Assembly (NCBI GenBank): GCA_000621985.1
Contig: JHWW01000010.1
Coordinates: 62,001 to 126,000 of the forward strand
Direction of reading: 5' to 3'
DNA length: 64,000 bases
DNA from: Lachnospiraceae bacterium V9D3004
GTDB lineage: Bacteria > Bacillota > Clostridia > Lachnospirales > Lachnospiraceae
Shown here: positions 55,213 to 64,000 of the stretch, one piece after another
Layout: each line of letters starts with the position of its first letter
Position numbering within the stretch: position 1 is the first letter of the stretch
The notes under the pieces: model-generated
The model's input: only the letters and a program-made list of their open reading frames with translations
The model's database searches: none
Told to the model about the DNA's origin: nothing
Program-made: the position numbers and the translations under genes

Positions 55213-56949
55213 TCACTTAGATGCGTTATCTATGAGGTTCATAACTTCCCCTGCCATTGCTTCTGCCTTTGAACCTGCATCCTCCATATTCTCACCTACA
55301 ACACCAAAATAGAACTTAACCTTCGGTTCCGTTCCTGAAGGTCTTACGCAAAGCCATGCATTATCACTCATGTCATAATACAGAACATCCGATACCGGAA
55401 GTCCCGTGTCCTTTACATCTCCAGTAGCAGTGTCCGTGATCTTACCGGACTTGTAATCGCGAACTGCCGTAACCGTGTATGCACCGACTTTCTTCGGCGG
55501 TGTCTCGCGAAAACTCTTCATGATACTCTGTATCTTGAGAAGTCCTTCCCTTCCCTGGAATCCGACTGATTTTACTTCGTCTCTGTAGTAACCGTATCTG
55601 TCATACATTGCAAGCATTGCATCCCACAATGTCATATTCTTCGTCTTATAATACGCTGCTGCCTCGCACAGCTTCATAGTTGCAACTATTGCATCCTTAT
55701 CCCTTGCATGGGTTCCGACAAGGCAACCGTAGCTTTCCTCGAAACCGAACAGATAATGTCCCTTGCCCGTTGTCTCGAATCCGAGTATCTGCTGTCCGAT
55801 ATATTTGAAACCGGTGAGAACTTCAATAAGATCCACATCATAATACTTTGCGATCGCATCAGCCATATTGGTGGAAACTATAGTCTTGATCAGTTTGCCG
55901 TCTGCCGGAAGTCCTCCATTCTCTTTTCTCTGTCCTATCTCATAATCGCCTATAAGACATCCGGACATATTACCCGTAAGAGTGATATATTCGCCTGTCT
56001 TCGAATCTTTTACATATACGCCGAGTCTGTCCGCATCGGGATCGGTCGCAAGGACAAGATCGGCATCCTTTTCCTTTGCAAGCTTAAGCGCAAGTTCGAA
56101 TGCTTCCGCAGCTTCCGGATTTGGATAGCTTACCGTCGGGAAATCACCGTCCGGAAGTTCCTGTTCCGGGACAACATATACATTTGTAAATCCAAGCTCT
56201 GCAAGTATCCTTCTTACCGGAATATTACCGGTTCCATGTAACGGAGTATATACGATCTTAAGCTCTCCTCCGACTTTGTCGATACAATCCTTACGGATAA
56301 CCAGCTTCTTAAGCTCTTCCATGTAAGGATCGTCCACATTCTTACCTATGACTTCATACAGGTCTTTCGCTTCTGCTTCTTTCTTGTCCATCGTTTTGAT
56401 AGTTGAATAATCCGTGATGGCCTTGACCTTATCCATGATACCGGTGTCATGAGGCGGTGTTATCTGCGCACCGTCTTCCCAGTATACCTTGTATCCGTTA
56501 TATTCCGGCGGGTTGTGACTTGCCGTGATATTGATACCCGCGATGCATCCGAGTTTTCTGACGGCATACGATAATTCGGGAGTAGGTCTCAGGCTCTCGA
56601 ATATATATGCTTTGATCCCGTTTGCTGCAAGGCATAACGCTGCCGCATCGGCGAATTCGGGCGACATTCTTCTTGAGTCAAATGCGATAGCAACTCCTTT
56701 TTTCTGTCCGCCCTCCGATATTATGTAATCCGCAAGCCCCTGCGTGGCTTTGCCTACGGTATATATATTCATTCTGTTGGTTCCCGCGCCGATTATTCCC
56801 CTTAATCCCGCAGTACCGAATTCAAGTTCCTTATAAAAGCGTTCCTGAATCTCTTTTTCATCTTCCGCTATTCCCTTAAGCTCCGACTTCGTTGCTTCAT
56901 CAAAGCAGTCACCTGTAAGCCATTCGTTATAAATCTCCTTATAATCCAT
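55213..56949 (-). CDS. Phosphoglucomutase (alpha-D-phosphohexomutase family)
   Basis: Interconverts glucose-6-phosphate and glucose-1-phosphate, the substrate of GlgC. The 578-residue protein shows GLRGIIGAGTNRMN, the phosphoserine loop ITASHNPPEYNGYK, the metal loop ATDPDADRLGVYV, the sugar-binding GFEESYG and the phosphate-binding RPSGTEPKVKFYF. It is of the longer PgcA type common in Bacillota, which also may act on mannose phosphates. It lies directly upstream of glgB. Confidence 0.93.
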   Translation of the reverse strand: MDYKEIYNEWLTGDCFDEATKSELKGIAEDEKEIQERFYKELEFGTAGLRGIIGAGTNRMNIYTVGKATQGLADYIISEGGQKKGVAIAFDSRRMSPEFADAAALCLAANGIKAYIFESLRPTPELSYAVRKLGCIAGINITASHNPPEYNGYKVYWEDGAQITPPHDTGIMDKVKAITDYSTIKTMDKKEAEAKDLYEVIGKNVDDPYMEELKKLVIRKDCIDKVGGELKIVYTPLHGTGNIPVRRILAELGFTNVYVVPEQELPDGDFPTVSYPNPEAAEAFELALKLAKEKDADLVLATDPDADRLGVYVKDSKTGEYITLTGNMSGCLIGDYEIGQRKENGGLPADGKLIKTIVSTNMADAIAKYYDVDLIEVLTGFKYIGQQILGFETTGKGHYLFGFEESYGCLVGTHARDKDAIVATMKLCEAAAYYKTKNMTLWDAMLAMYDRYGYYRDEVKSVGFQGREGLLKIQSIMKSFRETPPKKVGAYTVTAVRDYKSGKITDTATGDVKDTGLPVSDVLYYDMSDNAWLCVRPSGTEPKVKFYFGVVGENMEDAGSKAEAMAGEVMNLIDNASK

Positions 56950-56984
56950 ATCTCAAAAACCCTCCCTTATATAATACTAATATC

Positions 56985-58448
56985 TTACTGTGTGGTCAGC
57001 TGCGGAAAGCTCCATGTGACATCCTGTCCGTCATTCGGAATAACAACCGTGTAACTCTTGGTCTGATATCCGCTGCTGCTCAGTGTAATGGTTTCATTAC
57101 CTATAACCTTCGGGAACGAGCAAGGCGCGATCCCTTTGTATTCCCCGTTAAAATATACCTCTGCCCCTGCAGGCTCCTTGACCGTTATCGTGTGGTCTTT
57201 GTCATATACAACAGACTTGTTATCCGAAGTATCCGATGAATCGGAAGAATCATTAGCCGAATCAAGCGAAGTCTTCGTCTCCGGAGCGGAAGTGACCGTC
57301 GCAGAGTTATTGTTATTATTGGTACCGTTATTACTGTTGTTATTATCTGTATTGTTATTATCTGTATTGTTATTCGCAGTATTATTGTTGCTTGTACTGT
57401 TACTTGAATTATTATCCTTATTATCTTCCGTATTATTCTCTTCCACATTGGCATTCTCTTCCGTAAGATCTATTACCACCGTGGGATTGGGAGACTTCAC
57501 GTTAAGAAGTCCCGAATACGGTTCGTATCCTATAAGTTCTACCTTGACATCATGCTTTCCGTAATTGAGCTCTATCGGTTCATTATATTCCGTCAGCTTG
57601 CCGTTAATGTACAGATCGGCACCGTAAGGTGATATATCGAATATTACATGCCCCTTATCTTCAGGCTTCTGTTTGAATTCGGACATGTCAAGCAACGATT
57701 CCCTGTTACGCAATATCTCAACCGGCTTGGTGCCTTCAAGATCCCCGTTACGCATCGTAACTTCATATGAACCTTCTGGGACGACCACCAGCATATCCTC
57801 TGTGACCGGCTGGTTGAGCGTATAACCGATATACATCGTTCCTCCGACAAAATCACTGTATGAAGAAGGACGTATGTAGCCGTGTCCTTTCTGTACTATG
57901 AGGGAATATACCTTTCTTCCGATCCCGTAAGCCTTAAGCTTATCCACTTCATTAAGGCTCATTAATTCCTGTATGGTATCTCCTTCGATAACAACAAGAT
58001 TACTGTCATATTTATATTTTTTATCACCAATCTTCATTATCGATTCTTCATCACCGAGCGACCAGTTTTCTATGTCATCATAACTCCATGAATCTTCACA
58101 GGGTTCGATCTTCATTGCGGTCATTGTAACACCGTCGTATTCCACCGAAACCAGCATTCCCGGTTCAATCGACGCCACTGTCGTCAGTGAATTGCCTGAA
58201 TTGTATATCTCTGTATCTTCCGCAATATACAGACTCATATCGCTGTTATAATTAAGATCCAGTATATTGATCGCGAGTCCGGAAGCATCTATGCTTTTAA
58301 CAACTCCGGAAAATTGTGCATCTTTTGCAACGATCTGGGAAGGCGACTTTTCAGGTTCGGCAAACTCCCCGGTATCATCACCGCAGGACGCCGCGGTAAG
58401 CATCATGCACATTATTACGGTCAATATGATTTTATATGTTTTTTTCAC
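56985..58448 (-). CDS. PEGA-domain lipoprotein
   Basis: A 487-residue exported protein. The signal sequence ends with a lipobox-like TAASC (Cys22), so it is probably lipid-anchored. The first 240 residues form a beta-rich region (VKSIDASGLAINILDLNY). A PEGA domain lies at about 263-325 (GHVIFDISPYGADLYINGKL), then an Asn/Thr-rich linker (57290-57450), then a second PEGA domain at about 420-487 (AGAEVYFNGEYKGIAPCSF). PEGA domains are surface-exposed beta modules of unclear function. It is the first gene of the operon with phosphoglucomutase, glgB and the HD-domain gene. What a lipoprotein does in that company is unknown. Confidence 0.86.
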   Translation of the reverse strand: MKKTYKIILTVIMCMMLTAASCGDDTGEFAEPEKSPSQIVAKDAQFSGVVKSIDASGLAINILDLNYNSDMSLYIAEDTEIYNSGNSLTTVASIEPGMLVSVEYDGVTMTAMKIEPCEDSWSYDDIENWSLGDEESIMKIGDKKYKYDSNLVVIEGDTIQELMSLNEVDKLKAYGIGRKVYSLIVQKGHGYIRPSSYSDFVGGTMYIGYTLNQPVTEDMLVVVPEGSYEVTMRNGDLEGTKPVEILRNRESLLDMSEFKQKPEDKGHVIFDISPYGADLYINGKLTEYNEPIELNYGKHDVKVELIGYEPYSGLLNVKSPNPTVVIDLTEENANVEENNTEDNKDNNSSNSTSNNNTANNNTDNNNTDNNNSNNGTNNNNNSATVTSAPETKTSLDSANDSSDSSDTSDNKSVVYDKDHTITVKEPAGAEVYFNGEYKGIAPCSFPKVIGNETITLSSSGYQTKSYTVVIPNDGQDVTWSFPQLTTQ

Positions 58449-58477
58449 AGATTTTCTCCTAATCCTTGTATCTTTGT

Positions 58478-58506
58478 ATTATATCAAACTTTAAGTTTTC
58501 TTTCAA
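58478..58506 (-). promoter_or_regulatory. Promoter of the PEGA-pgm-glgB-HD operon
   Basis: Minus strand: TTGAAA (58501-58506), 17-base spacer, TATAAT (58478-58483), about 30 bases before the lipoprotein ATG. Confidence 0.8.
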
Positions 58507-58529
58507 CAGTTGTTCTTCTATAAATTTGG

Positions 58530-58558
58530 TTGACTTTTACCCCGACAAAATCTATAAT
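58530..58558 (+). promoter_or_regulatory. Promoter of the PEP carboxykinase gene
   Basis: TTGACT (58530-58535), 17-base spacer, TATAAT (58553-58558). The leader is about 115 bases, AT-rich, with no strong stem-loop seen. It is back to back with the lipoprotein promoter, only 24 bases apart, so one bound regulator could affect both. Confidence 0.82.
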
Positions 58559-58679
58559 AAGGAACTAGATTGGGTGTTTGTCTATTTATTAACAATGTAT
58601 TTTTTCTTTATTAGATAAAGAATGGACAGATGCTTAGATTTATAACAGTTAATAAATATTTAAAATGGGAGGTTGTTTT

Positions 58680-60386
58680 ATGTCAACAAAAGCAAATTAT
58701 CCGATATCTGAGATCGGAGCAGGCAAAGTAGGTTTCTCAAAGACACGTTCTATTATTGAAGCTGCTTTCTATGGAAACAATGTAGTAAAGGTTGATACTC
58801 TTAAAGAGGCTTACAGACTCGCTAAGAATTCACCGGGAACAATCGTAACAGATATGCCTATATACAAAGGCGAAGAATTCGGTCTTGACAAAGATGCAAA
58901 GGTTCTTCTGTTCAATGACGGAGCAGTTACAGGCCGTTACGCAGTAGCTCGTCGTATCAAGGGTGAGCCGGGCGTAGACGACGCTAAGCTTGACAAGGTA
59001 GTTATGGATGCTATCTATAAGACCCGTTTCAAGAAGTTATATCATGCTACATGCTGCATCGGTCTTGATCCTGAATTCATGGTTAAGGCTCATCTTCTTA
59101 TTCCTGAAGGAGAAGAGAATCTTCTCTACAACTGGATGATCAACTTCCAGTACATGTCAGAGTATTATGTAAAGATGTATCGTGATTCACAGCCTGTCGG
59201 CGACGGCAAAGAGCCTGATATCTACATCTTCTCAGATCCTCAGTGGGTACCGACTCCAAGTCCTGATGTTGATTACAGCTGCTTAAGCGATGATCTTACA
59301 TGCTGCTACTTCGATACCAACCAGAACTGTGCTGCAATCCTTGGTATGAAGTACTTCGGAGAGCACAAGAAGGGAACTCTTACAATGGCTTGGGCTATTG
59401 CTAACAGAAATGGTTATGCATCATGCCACGGCGGACAGAAAGAATACACTCTTGATGATGGTTCCAAGTATGTTGCTGCTGTATTCGGTCTTTCGGGATC
59501 AGGTAAGTCAACACTTACACATGCTAAGCACGGCGACAAATATCCTGCAATCAAGGTACTTCATGATGATGCTTTCATCATCAATTCAGATACATGCTCA
59601 TCAATCGCTCTTGAGCCTACATATTTTGATAAGACAGCTGATTATCCGACAGGATGTCCTGACAATACTTTCCTTCTGTCAGCTCAGAACTGCTCGGCTA
59701 CTATGGATGAGGACGGCAAGATCCAGCTCGTAACAGAGGATATCAGAAACGGTAACGGACGTGCCATCAAGTCAAAGCTCTGGTCACCGAACCGTGTTGA
59801 CAAGATCGACGCTCCTGTTAATGCGATCTTCTGGATCATGAAGGATCCTACAATTCCGCCGATCGTTAAGCTTAAGGGATCAGCTCTTGCATCAGTTATG
59901 GGTGCTACACTTGCTACCAAGACTTCATCAGCAGAGCGTGTTAAGGCAGGAACAGATATGAACGCTATCCGTATCGTACCTTATGCTAACCCATTCAGAA
60001 CATATCCGCTCGTTAACGACTATGAGAAGTTCAAGAAGCTCGTTCAGGAGAAGAACGTTGCTTGCTACATCGTTAACACCGGTGACTTCATGGGCAAGAA
60101 GGTTCAGAAGGAAGACACACTCGGAATCCTTGAGACTATCGTTGAAGGCAAAGCTAAGTTCGAGCAGTGGGGACCATTCGAAGATATCGAGATCATGAAC
60201 GACTGGTCAGGCAAGACCGGCGACTTCACACCAAACCTTGATGATGCTGATTACAAAGCTCAGCTCAAGGCTGCTATGGAGACTCGTGTTAACGCTGTTG
60301 AAGGCTTCGCTAAGGATAAGGAAGGTTATGACAAACTTCCTGACGAGGCACTCGAAGCTCTTAAGAAGCTCGTTAACGCACTTTAA
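58680..60386 (+). CDS. pckA: Phosphoenolpyruvate carboxykinase (ATP)
   Basis: Interconverts oxaloacetate and phosphoenolpyruvate with ATP/ADP; in anaerobes often run towards oxaloacetate to capture CO2. The 568-residue protein has the ATP loop VFGLSGSGKSTLTHA (near residue 270), VLHDDAFIINSD for metal binding, and the phosphoryl-transfer RxxY-type SKLWSPNRV. GGGAGG precedes the ATG at 58680; the open frame begins five codons earlier on an ATG that overlaps this site. Codon use is strongly biased (GCT, AAG, CTT, GTT), unlike neighbours, as expected for a highly expressed gene. It has its own promoter and terminator. Confidence 0.95.
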   Translation: MSTKANYPISEIGAGKVGFSKTRSIIEAAFYGNNVVKVDTLKEAYRLAKNSPGTIVTDMPIYKGEEFGLDKDAKVLLFNDGAVTGRYAVARRIKGEPGVDDAKLDKVVMDAIYKTRFKKLYHATCCIGLDPEFMVKAHLLIPEGEENLLYNWMINFQYMSEYYVKMYRDSQPVGDGKEPDIYIFSDPQWVPTPSPDVDYSCLSDDLTCCYFDTNQNCAAILGMKYFGEHKKGTLTMAWAIANRNGYASCHGGQKEYTLDDGSKYVAAVFGLSGSGKSTLTHAKHGDKYPAIKVLHDDAFIINSDTCSSIALEPTYFDKTADYPTGCPDNTFLLSAQNCSATMDEDGKIQLVTEDIRNGNGRAIKSKLWSPNRVDKIDAPVNAIFWIMKDPTIPPIVKLKGSALASVMGATLATKTSSAERVKAGTDMNAIRIVPYANPFRTYPLVNDYEKFKKLVQEKNVACYIVNTGDFMGKKVQKEDTLGILETIVEGKAKFEQWGPFEDIEIMNDWSGKTGDFTPNLDDADYKAQLKAAMETRVNAVEGFAKDKEGYDKLPDEALEALKKLVNAL

Positions 60387-60444
60387 GATTAATTTCAATT
60401 TTCCTACAATTTTCTGTGCTTCATGCACACCATTAATATACATT

Positions 60445-60475
60445 GCAGGGACTGCTTCTTGGCAGTCCCTGCTTT
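60445..60475 (+). terminator. Terminator of the PEP carboxykinase gene
   Basis: GCAGGGACTGC (60445-60455) and GCAGTCCCTGC (60462-60472) form a perfect 11-bp stem with a 6-base loop, followed by a short TTT. Confidence 0.78.
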
Positions 60476-60509
60476 AACTGTTCAACAACTTTTTATAATG
60501 GGGAGAATA

Positions 60510-63500
60510 ATGATAACGATCAAAAAAACACTATCCGCAATTCTGTCACTTGCACTTGCAGTGTCAATGACTGCAATAATACCGGCCACGGCGGGTGCTT
60601 ATGACACATACGCAGACGACACCAACGCTTATAACACGCATGCCAATGACACTGACGCTTATGATACATATGCCGACAACACCGCGATTCATGGCACATA
60701 TGCCAATAATACTACCACTTATTATACGGTCGCAGAAAAAAAAGCCGAAGTTTCATTTACCGAAAAAGATCTCGAGAACTTCTATACTTACGAGATAATC
60801 GGCGGCTCAAGCGCCAACAAAAAAGAAGTAAGATTAAAACTGAACGATTCATTTAAAGCCGCTCTTAATGCTGCAGGCGAGGCAGACCGAACCTATACTG
60901 TAACTTTGGAGAACGGCACCTCTTACACATGGAAAGAAGGAGACGCTCTTCCCGATCCGGGGAGTGTCCATACAATAGACTGGAGAGAGCGAAAAGTTCT
61001 CTTCTATTCATCTATGTTCAATAATCTGACACATGTCAAAAAATTAGACTTAAACAACTGGGATACTTCCAATTGTCTTAGTGTTTACGGCTGTTTTTCA
61101 GGCATGTCCTCTCTCGAGGAACTCAATGTAAGCAACTGGAATACGGATAATATCGACAGCATGCAGCAGTGCTTCCGCGCAGTGAGTTCGATAAAGCGCA
61201 TCAACCTTCGCGGCTGGAATACAAGAAATGTAACCTCCATGATGCAGATGTTCGAGAACTGCACATCTCTTGAGAGTGTTGACGTATCGGGATTTCGGAT
61301 GGAAAGCGTCAAAAATGCGAGCAGCATGTTCAGAGGTTGCAAAAGCCTGAAAAAGATTGAATTCTCCGGTGAAATAAACCGCGAACTGTCAACTATGGAT
61401 TATATGTTCAACGAATGTAATTCTTTGGAGCATCTCGACCTTAGAATATTCACATTCGAAAATGTCAGCAAGACTTCAGCCCATTACGCATTTGAAAAGG
61501 CATGCCTCAATGCCTCATCCCCTGTTCAGGGAATAGTCATGAATTCTTCCATTGCTTCGGATATAGAGAATAATTCCGATGTAAGACTCGATAAAAATAA
61601 ACTTGTTTTCTCCGGGATCTATCCTAAGATCACATTCGATGCCTGCGGACATGGTGACGTATCATTTCCGGAGGATATCGAACTTATCAAAGGCGATACT
61701 CCCACAATTCCAGACACCCCAAAAGACAGCGAATATATATTCAGATATTGGAGCACAGACAAAGAAGGCAAGAATCAGTATATGTTAGGCGAACCGGTCT
61801 TATCCGACATAACACTCTATGCAAAGTGGCAAAAGAAAGATAAATTCAGTCAGTACGAGCTCGGTAACTTCTATACTTATTCCAAAAAAAGTGTCGCCGG
61901 TTCATATCTTATCGAAGCATCTTTGACTCCGAAGTTCAAAGAGGCTCTGTCTTCAGGAAGCAGTTTTACATTCACGCTTGATGACGGCGTTACCGAATAT
62001 ACATGGAATCCGACAGATCCCGTTCCTGATCCTGTGAGCAATTATGAAGGCGAAGTCGTGACCTCCTATTACAGATTATTCAGAGGTATCAATGCAAAGA
62101 GACTTGATCTGACAGAGTTAGACGCTTCTAACATCCGTAATATGGCAGCTATGTTCGAAGGTTGTGAGGAGCTCGAATCGGTGTATTTCTCCGGTTTTGA
62201 TACATCGGCTGTTACGGACATGCATTCCATGTTCAAGGGCTGCAGGCTTCTTGAATACGCGAATTTCTCCGGTTTTGATACATCGGCTGTTACGGACATG
62301 CATTCCATATTCCAAGGCTGCGAAAAGCTTGAATCTCTGAATCTTAAGAACTTTGACACTTCAAAAGTCACAGATATGAGTTATATGTTCGACGGCTGCG
62401 AGGCTCTGACAAGTGTGAACCTGATAAACTTTGATACACACAGAGTCACTGACATGAGCCATATGTTCAGTGATTGTTTCTGCCTGACATCCCCGGATCT
62501 TCGTTCATTTATAACCGGTAAGAATACCATAATGACAGACATGTTCGATAATACGTGCATGAATAACCCCGGTACGACAGGCTATGCCCGCAATATCACA
62601 ATGTCCAATGCTTTCAATAACAGTAACAGTACAGGTATTGAGCTTTCTAAGCTTCATTTTTCGACGGACTATGTTACGGTGACTCTCAATGCGAACGGCC
62701 ATGGCACCACACGCTCAGTTGTCGCAAACAGGGGCATTGCCATGAACGAACCCGACATTCCCGAAAGCTCCGATCATATATTCGAGGGATGGTATACCGA
62801 TGCTGAATGTTCCTCTCCATTCGACTTCACTGCACCGGTCAACGACAATACCGTCATGTACGCAAAATGGCGTCCAAGATTCACATGCACGATATATTAC
62901 GACATGAACGGACACGATATGAGCATCGAACCCGCAAGATATAAGGAAGGCGATATATCAGTCAGACCGGAACCGGTCATAGATGAAGACTATATGATAA
63001 AAGGCTGGTACACGGACAAGGAATGTACTTCGGAATATGTATTCGGCGCTCCCGTCACAACCAATATCACATTATATGCAAAATGGAAATACAGAAACAA
63101 AGTAAAGATCGAATTCTACGCAAACGGTGGAAAGGGAACCATGAACTCCCAGTCCGTCAAAGAGGGCGACCCCTATGAATGTCCGTCCTGCCGATTTACC
63201 GCACCCGAAGGAACATATTTCAGATACTGGGCTATACTTACAAGAGACGAATATAATGAATATATCAATACCGACATGATAGGCGGACAAACCGTCTCTT
63301 CAATGCCTTCATACAAACCCGGGGCTGAACTTATATCCAATGGGGATACGATCTTTTGCGCTGTTTACGGCAGAAAACATAACGTCGTACTTCCATTTTA
63401 CACCGGCAGATATTCTCCTGATAACCGTGAAAGGAGTTATACCGACATGTACCTTTCTTTCCTTACAAAGAAGGGCATCATCAAGGTACAACCTGCAGAT

Positions 63501-64000
63501 TATTTTTCAGGCAACATCAGTTCTGATACAAAATATACTTTTAGTAACAGTGATGGAAAGGAACTGTTCGGCGGAACATTTTCCGGAAAAGATATTGTAA
63601 TACGCGAGGATATTAATCCCGACGACAATATATGTTATACAGTAACCGATAAGGATATTAAAGATATCACCGGCAGTGCTAACGATCCGTCCAATACATT
63701 CTACACTTCAAAGGAAGCGAGATCCTCATTGGCCGAAGCGCTTAAAGAAGTGAACGATATCAAACTAATATTCAATCCGGCAAAAACATATACAGCTGAT
63801 CTGTCAACAGGATATGCCGATGATGCAGGCAATATCGACGCATTCGATGTTATCGGTCTGCTCCTTAAAAATGACATATTATACGAACTTGATGCACCAA
63901 AGGAGCACGCTTCCACCATATATGATGCTTCAACTGAAACCATGCTCTGCAAGATATATGATGACGGAAGGATTGAAGTTACGGACAACATACAGGATAA
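60510..64000 (+). CDS. BspA-like leucine-rich repeat / InlB-repeat surface protein (runs off window)
   Basis: The frame is open from ATG 60510 (GGGGAG site upstream) to the right edge, at least 1163 residues. A signal peptide (IKKTLSAILSLALAVSMTA, cleavage near TAGA) is followed by ten-residue Tyr/Asp/Thr-rich repeats (about residues 30-76). Then two copies of a larger module follow: a 65-residue domain (DLENFYTY / ELGNFYTY), BspA/DUF285 leucine-rich repeats (LDLNNWDTSN, MFENCTSLESV; FDTSAVTDMHSMFKGC), and InlB-type B-repeats (EYIFRYWSTDKEG; IFEGWYTDAECSSPF; MIKGWYTDKECTS). Two further B-repeats and an unrecognised region follow. Such proteins bind host or plant surfaces or other cells. The C-terminus and anchor are outside the window. 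Confidence 0.88.
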   Translation, partial: MITIKKTLSAILSLALAVSMTAIIPATAGAYDTYADDTNAYNTHANDTDAYDTYADNTAIHGTYANNTTTYYTVAEKKAEVSFTEKDLENFYTYEIIGGSSANKKEVRLKLNDSFKAALNAAGEADRTYTVTLENGTSYTWKEGDALPDPGSVHTIDWRERKVLFYSSMFNNLTHVKKLDLNNWDTSNCLSVYGCFSGMSSLEELNVSNWNTDNIDSMQQCFRAVSSIKRINLRGWNTRNVTSMMQMFENCTSLESVDVSGFRMESVKNASSMFRGCKSLKKIEFSGEINRELSTMDYMFNECNSLEHLDLRIFTFENVSKTSAHYAFEKACLNASSPVQGIVMNSSIASDIENNSDVRLDKNKLVFSGIYPKITFDACGHGDVSFPEDIELIKGDTPTIPDTPKDSEYIFRYWSTDKEGKNQYMLGEPVLSDITLYAKWQKKDKFSQYELGNFYTYSKKSVAGSYLIEASLTPKFKEALSSGSSFTFTLDDGVTEYTWNPTDPVPDPVSNYEGEVVTSYYRLFRGINAKRLDLTELDASNIRNMAAMFEGCEELESVYFSGFDTSAVTDMHSMFKGCRLLEYANFSGFDTSAVTDMHSIFQGCEKLESLNLKNFDTSKVTDMSYMFDGCEALTSVNLINFDTHRVTDMSHMFSDCFCLTSPDLRSFITGKNTIMTDMFDNTCMNNPGTTGYARNITMSNAFNNSNSTGIELSKLHFSTDYVTVTLNANGHGTTRSVVANRGIAMNEPDIPESSDHIFEGWYTDAECSSPFDFTAPVNDNTVMYAKWRPRFTCTIYYDMNGHDMSIEPARYKEGDISVRPEPVIDEDYMIKGWYTDKECTSEYVFGAPVTTNITLYAKWKYRNKVKIEFYANGGKGTMNSQSVKEGDPYECPSCRFTAPEGTYFRYWAILTRDEYNEYINTDMIGGQTVSSMPSYKPGAELISNGDTIFCAVYGRKHNVVLPFYTGRYSPDNRERSYTDMYLSFLTKKGIIKVQPADYFSGNISSDTKYTFSNSDGKELFGGTFSGKDIVIREDINPDDNICYTVTDKDIKDITGSANDPSNTFYTSKEARSSLAEALKEVNDIKLIFNPAKTYTADLSTGYADDAGNIDAFDVIGLLLKNDILYELDAPKEHASTIYDASTETMLCKIYDDGRIEVTDNIQD
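60598..60737 (+). repeat. Tandem ten-residue repeats after the signal peptide
   Basis: About 4.5 imperfect units of 30 bases encode AYDTYADDTN-like decapeptides (AYNTHANDTD, AYDTYADNTA, IHGTYANNTT). They begin right after the predicted signal cleavage site, and vary in sequence, so they are not a recent expansion. Confidence 0.8.
62185..62308 (+). repeat. Exact 46-bp duplication in the leucine-rich repeats
   Basis: 62185-62230 and 62263-62308 are identical over 46 bases, one repeat unit (78 bases, 26 residues) apart, encoding FSGFDTSAVTDMHS twice. Neighbouring repeats differ at many bases, so this copy is recent or was homogenised by conversion. Confidence 0.85.

Noticed and set aside
57290-57450. 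AAC/AAT-rich microsatellite-like tract
   Set aside because: It is in frame and encodes the Asn/Thr-rich linker between two PEGA domains.

Overview
The window looks like a chromosomal segment of a motile or chemosensory, anaerobic member of the Clostridia, most likely Lachnospiraceae. This rests on the [FeFe]-hydrogenase/chemoreceptor fusion, the hup-rqcP-divIC-tilS-hpt-ftsH block, the glgC/glgD pair, the murC-dnaD-dnaC-prs block, AT-rich intergenic spacers, consensus sigma-A promoters, and BspA-type and Ig-like giant secreted proteins. No phage, insertion sequence, CRISPR array or rRNA is visible. Nearly all DNA is coding and most genes are housekeeping.

Layout. 1-4.9 kb (minus): a signalling operon of PAS histidine kinase, REC-HD regulator, cheR, CheY-like regulator and cheA (cheA runs off the left edge). 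5.0-7.0 kb (minus): a soluble receptor fusing ferredoxin, [FeFe]-hydrogenase-like and methyl-accepting domains. 7.2-9.9 kb (plus): VanY-like peptidase, plsC and an unknown membrane protein. 10.0-12.3 kb (minus): ddl-murI-DUF1934, peptidoglycan precursors. 12.6-16.0 kb (plus): ispE, an AbrB regulator, larC-larB (nickel-pincer cofactor). 16.0-19.3 kb: rsmI, tRNA-Leu(UAA), a GH13 alpha-glucan hydrolase with a structured leader. 19.7-24.7 kb (minus): hup, rqcP, divIC, tilS, hpt, ftsH. 25.0-43.3 kb (minus): two adjacent giant secreted proteins of about 2868 and 3214 residues, together 18 kb. 43.5-46.6 kb (minus): glgC-glgD-spoVG-thioesterase. 46.8-51.7 kb (plus): murC, dnaD, dnaC, prs. 51.8-58.4 kb (minus): PEGA lipoprotein, phosphoglucomutase, glgB and an HD-domain protein in one tight operon. 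58.7-60.4 kb (plus): ATP-dependent PEP carboxykinase. 60.5 kb to the right edge (plus): a BspA-like/InlB-repeat surface protein, incomplete.

How the genes work together. Three themes recur. (1) Alpha-glucan storage: phosphoglucomutase makes glucose-1-phosphate, GlgC (with GlgD) makes ADP-glucose, GlgB branches the polymer and the GH13 enzyme can degrade maltodextrins; the branching operon also carries an HD-domain signalling protein. (2) Signalling: the che-type operon stands beside a cytoplasmic hydrogenase-like receptor and could form a hydrogen- or redox-sensing pathway; two output or relay domains in that operon lack their catalytic residues. (3) Cell surface: the two giant Ig-like proteins and the BspA-like protein indicate heavy investment in secreted adhesive or fibrous proteins.

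Most interesting points: the 18-kb giant-protein locus with a 12-bp tandem repeat before the first gene, the hydrogenase-like chemoreceptor whose proton-transfer cysteine position is proline, the glycogen/HD-domain operon, and two related composite palindromic elements at 17.0-17.2 kb and 24.9-25.0 kb. All functional statements come from reading motifs by eye; no database search was possible.
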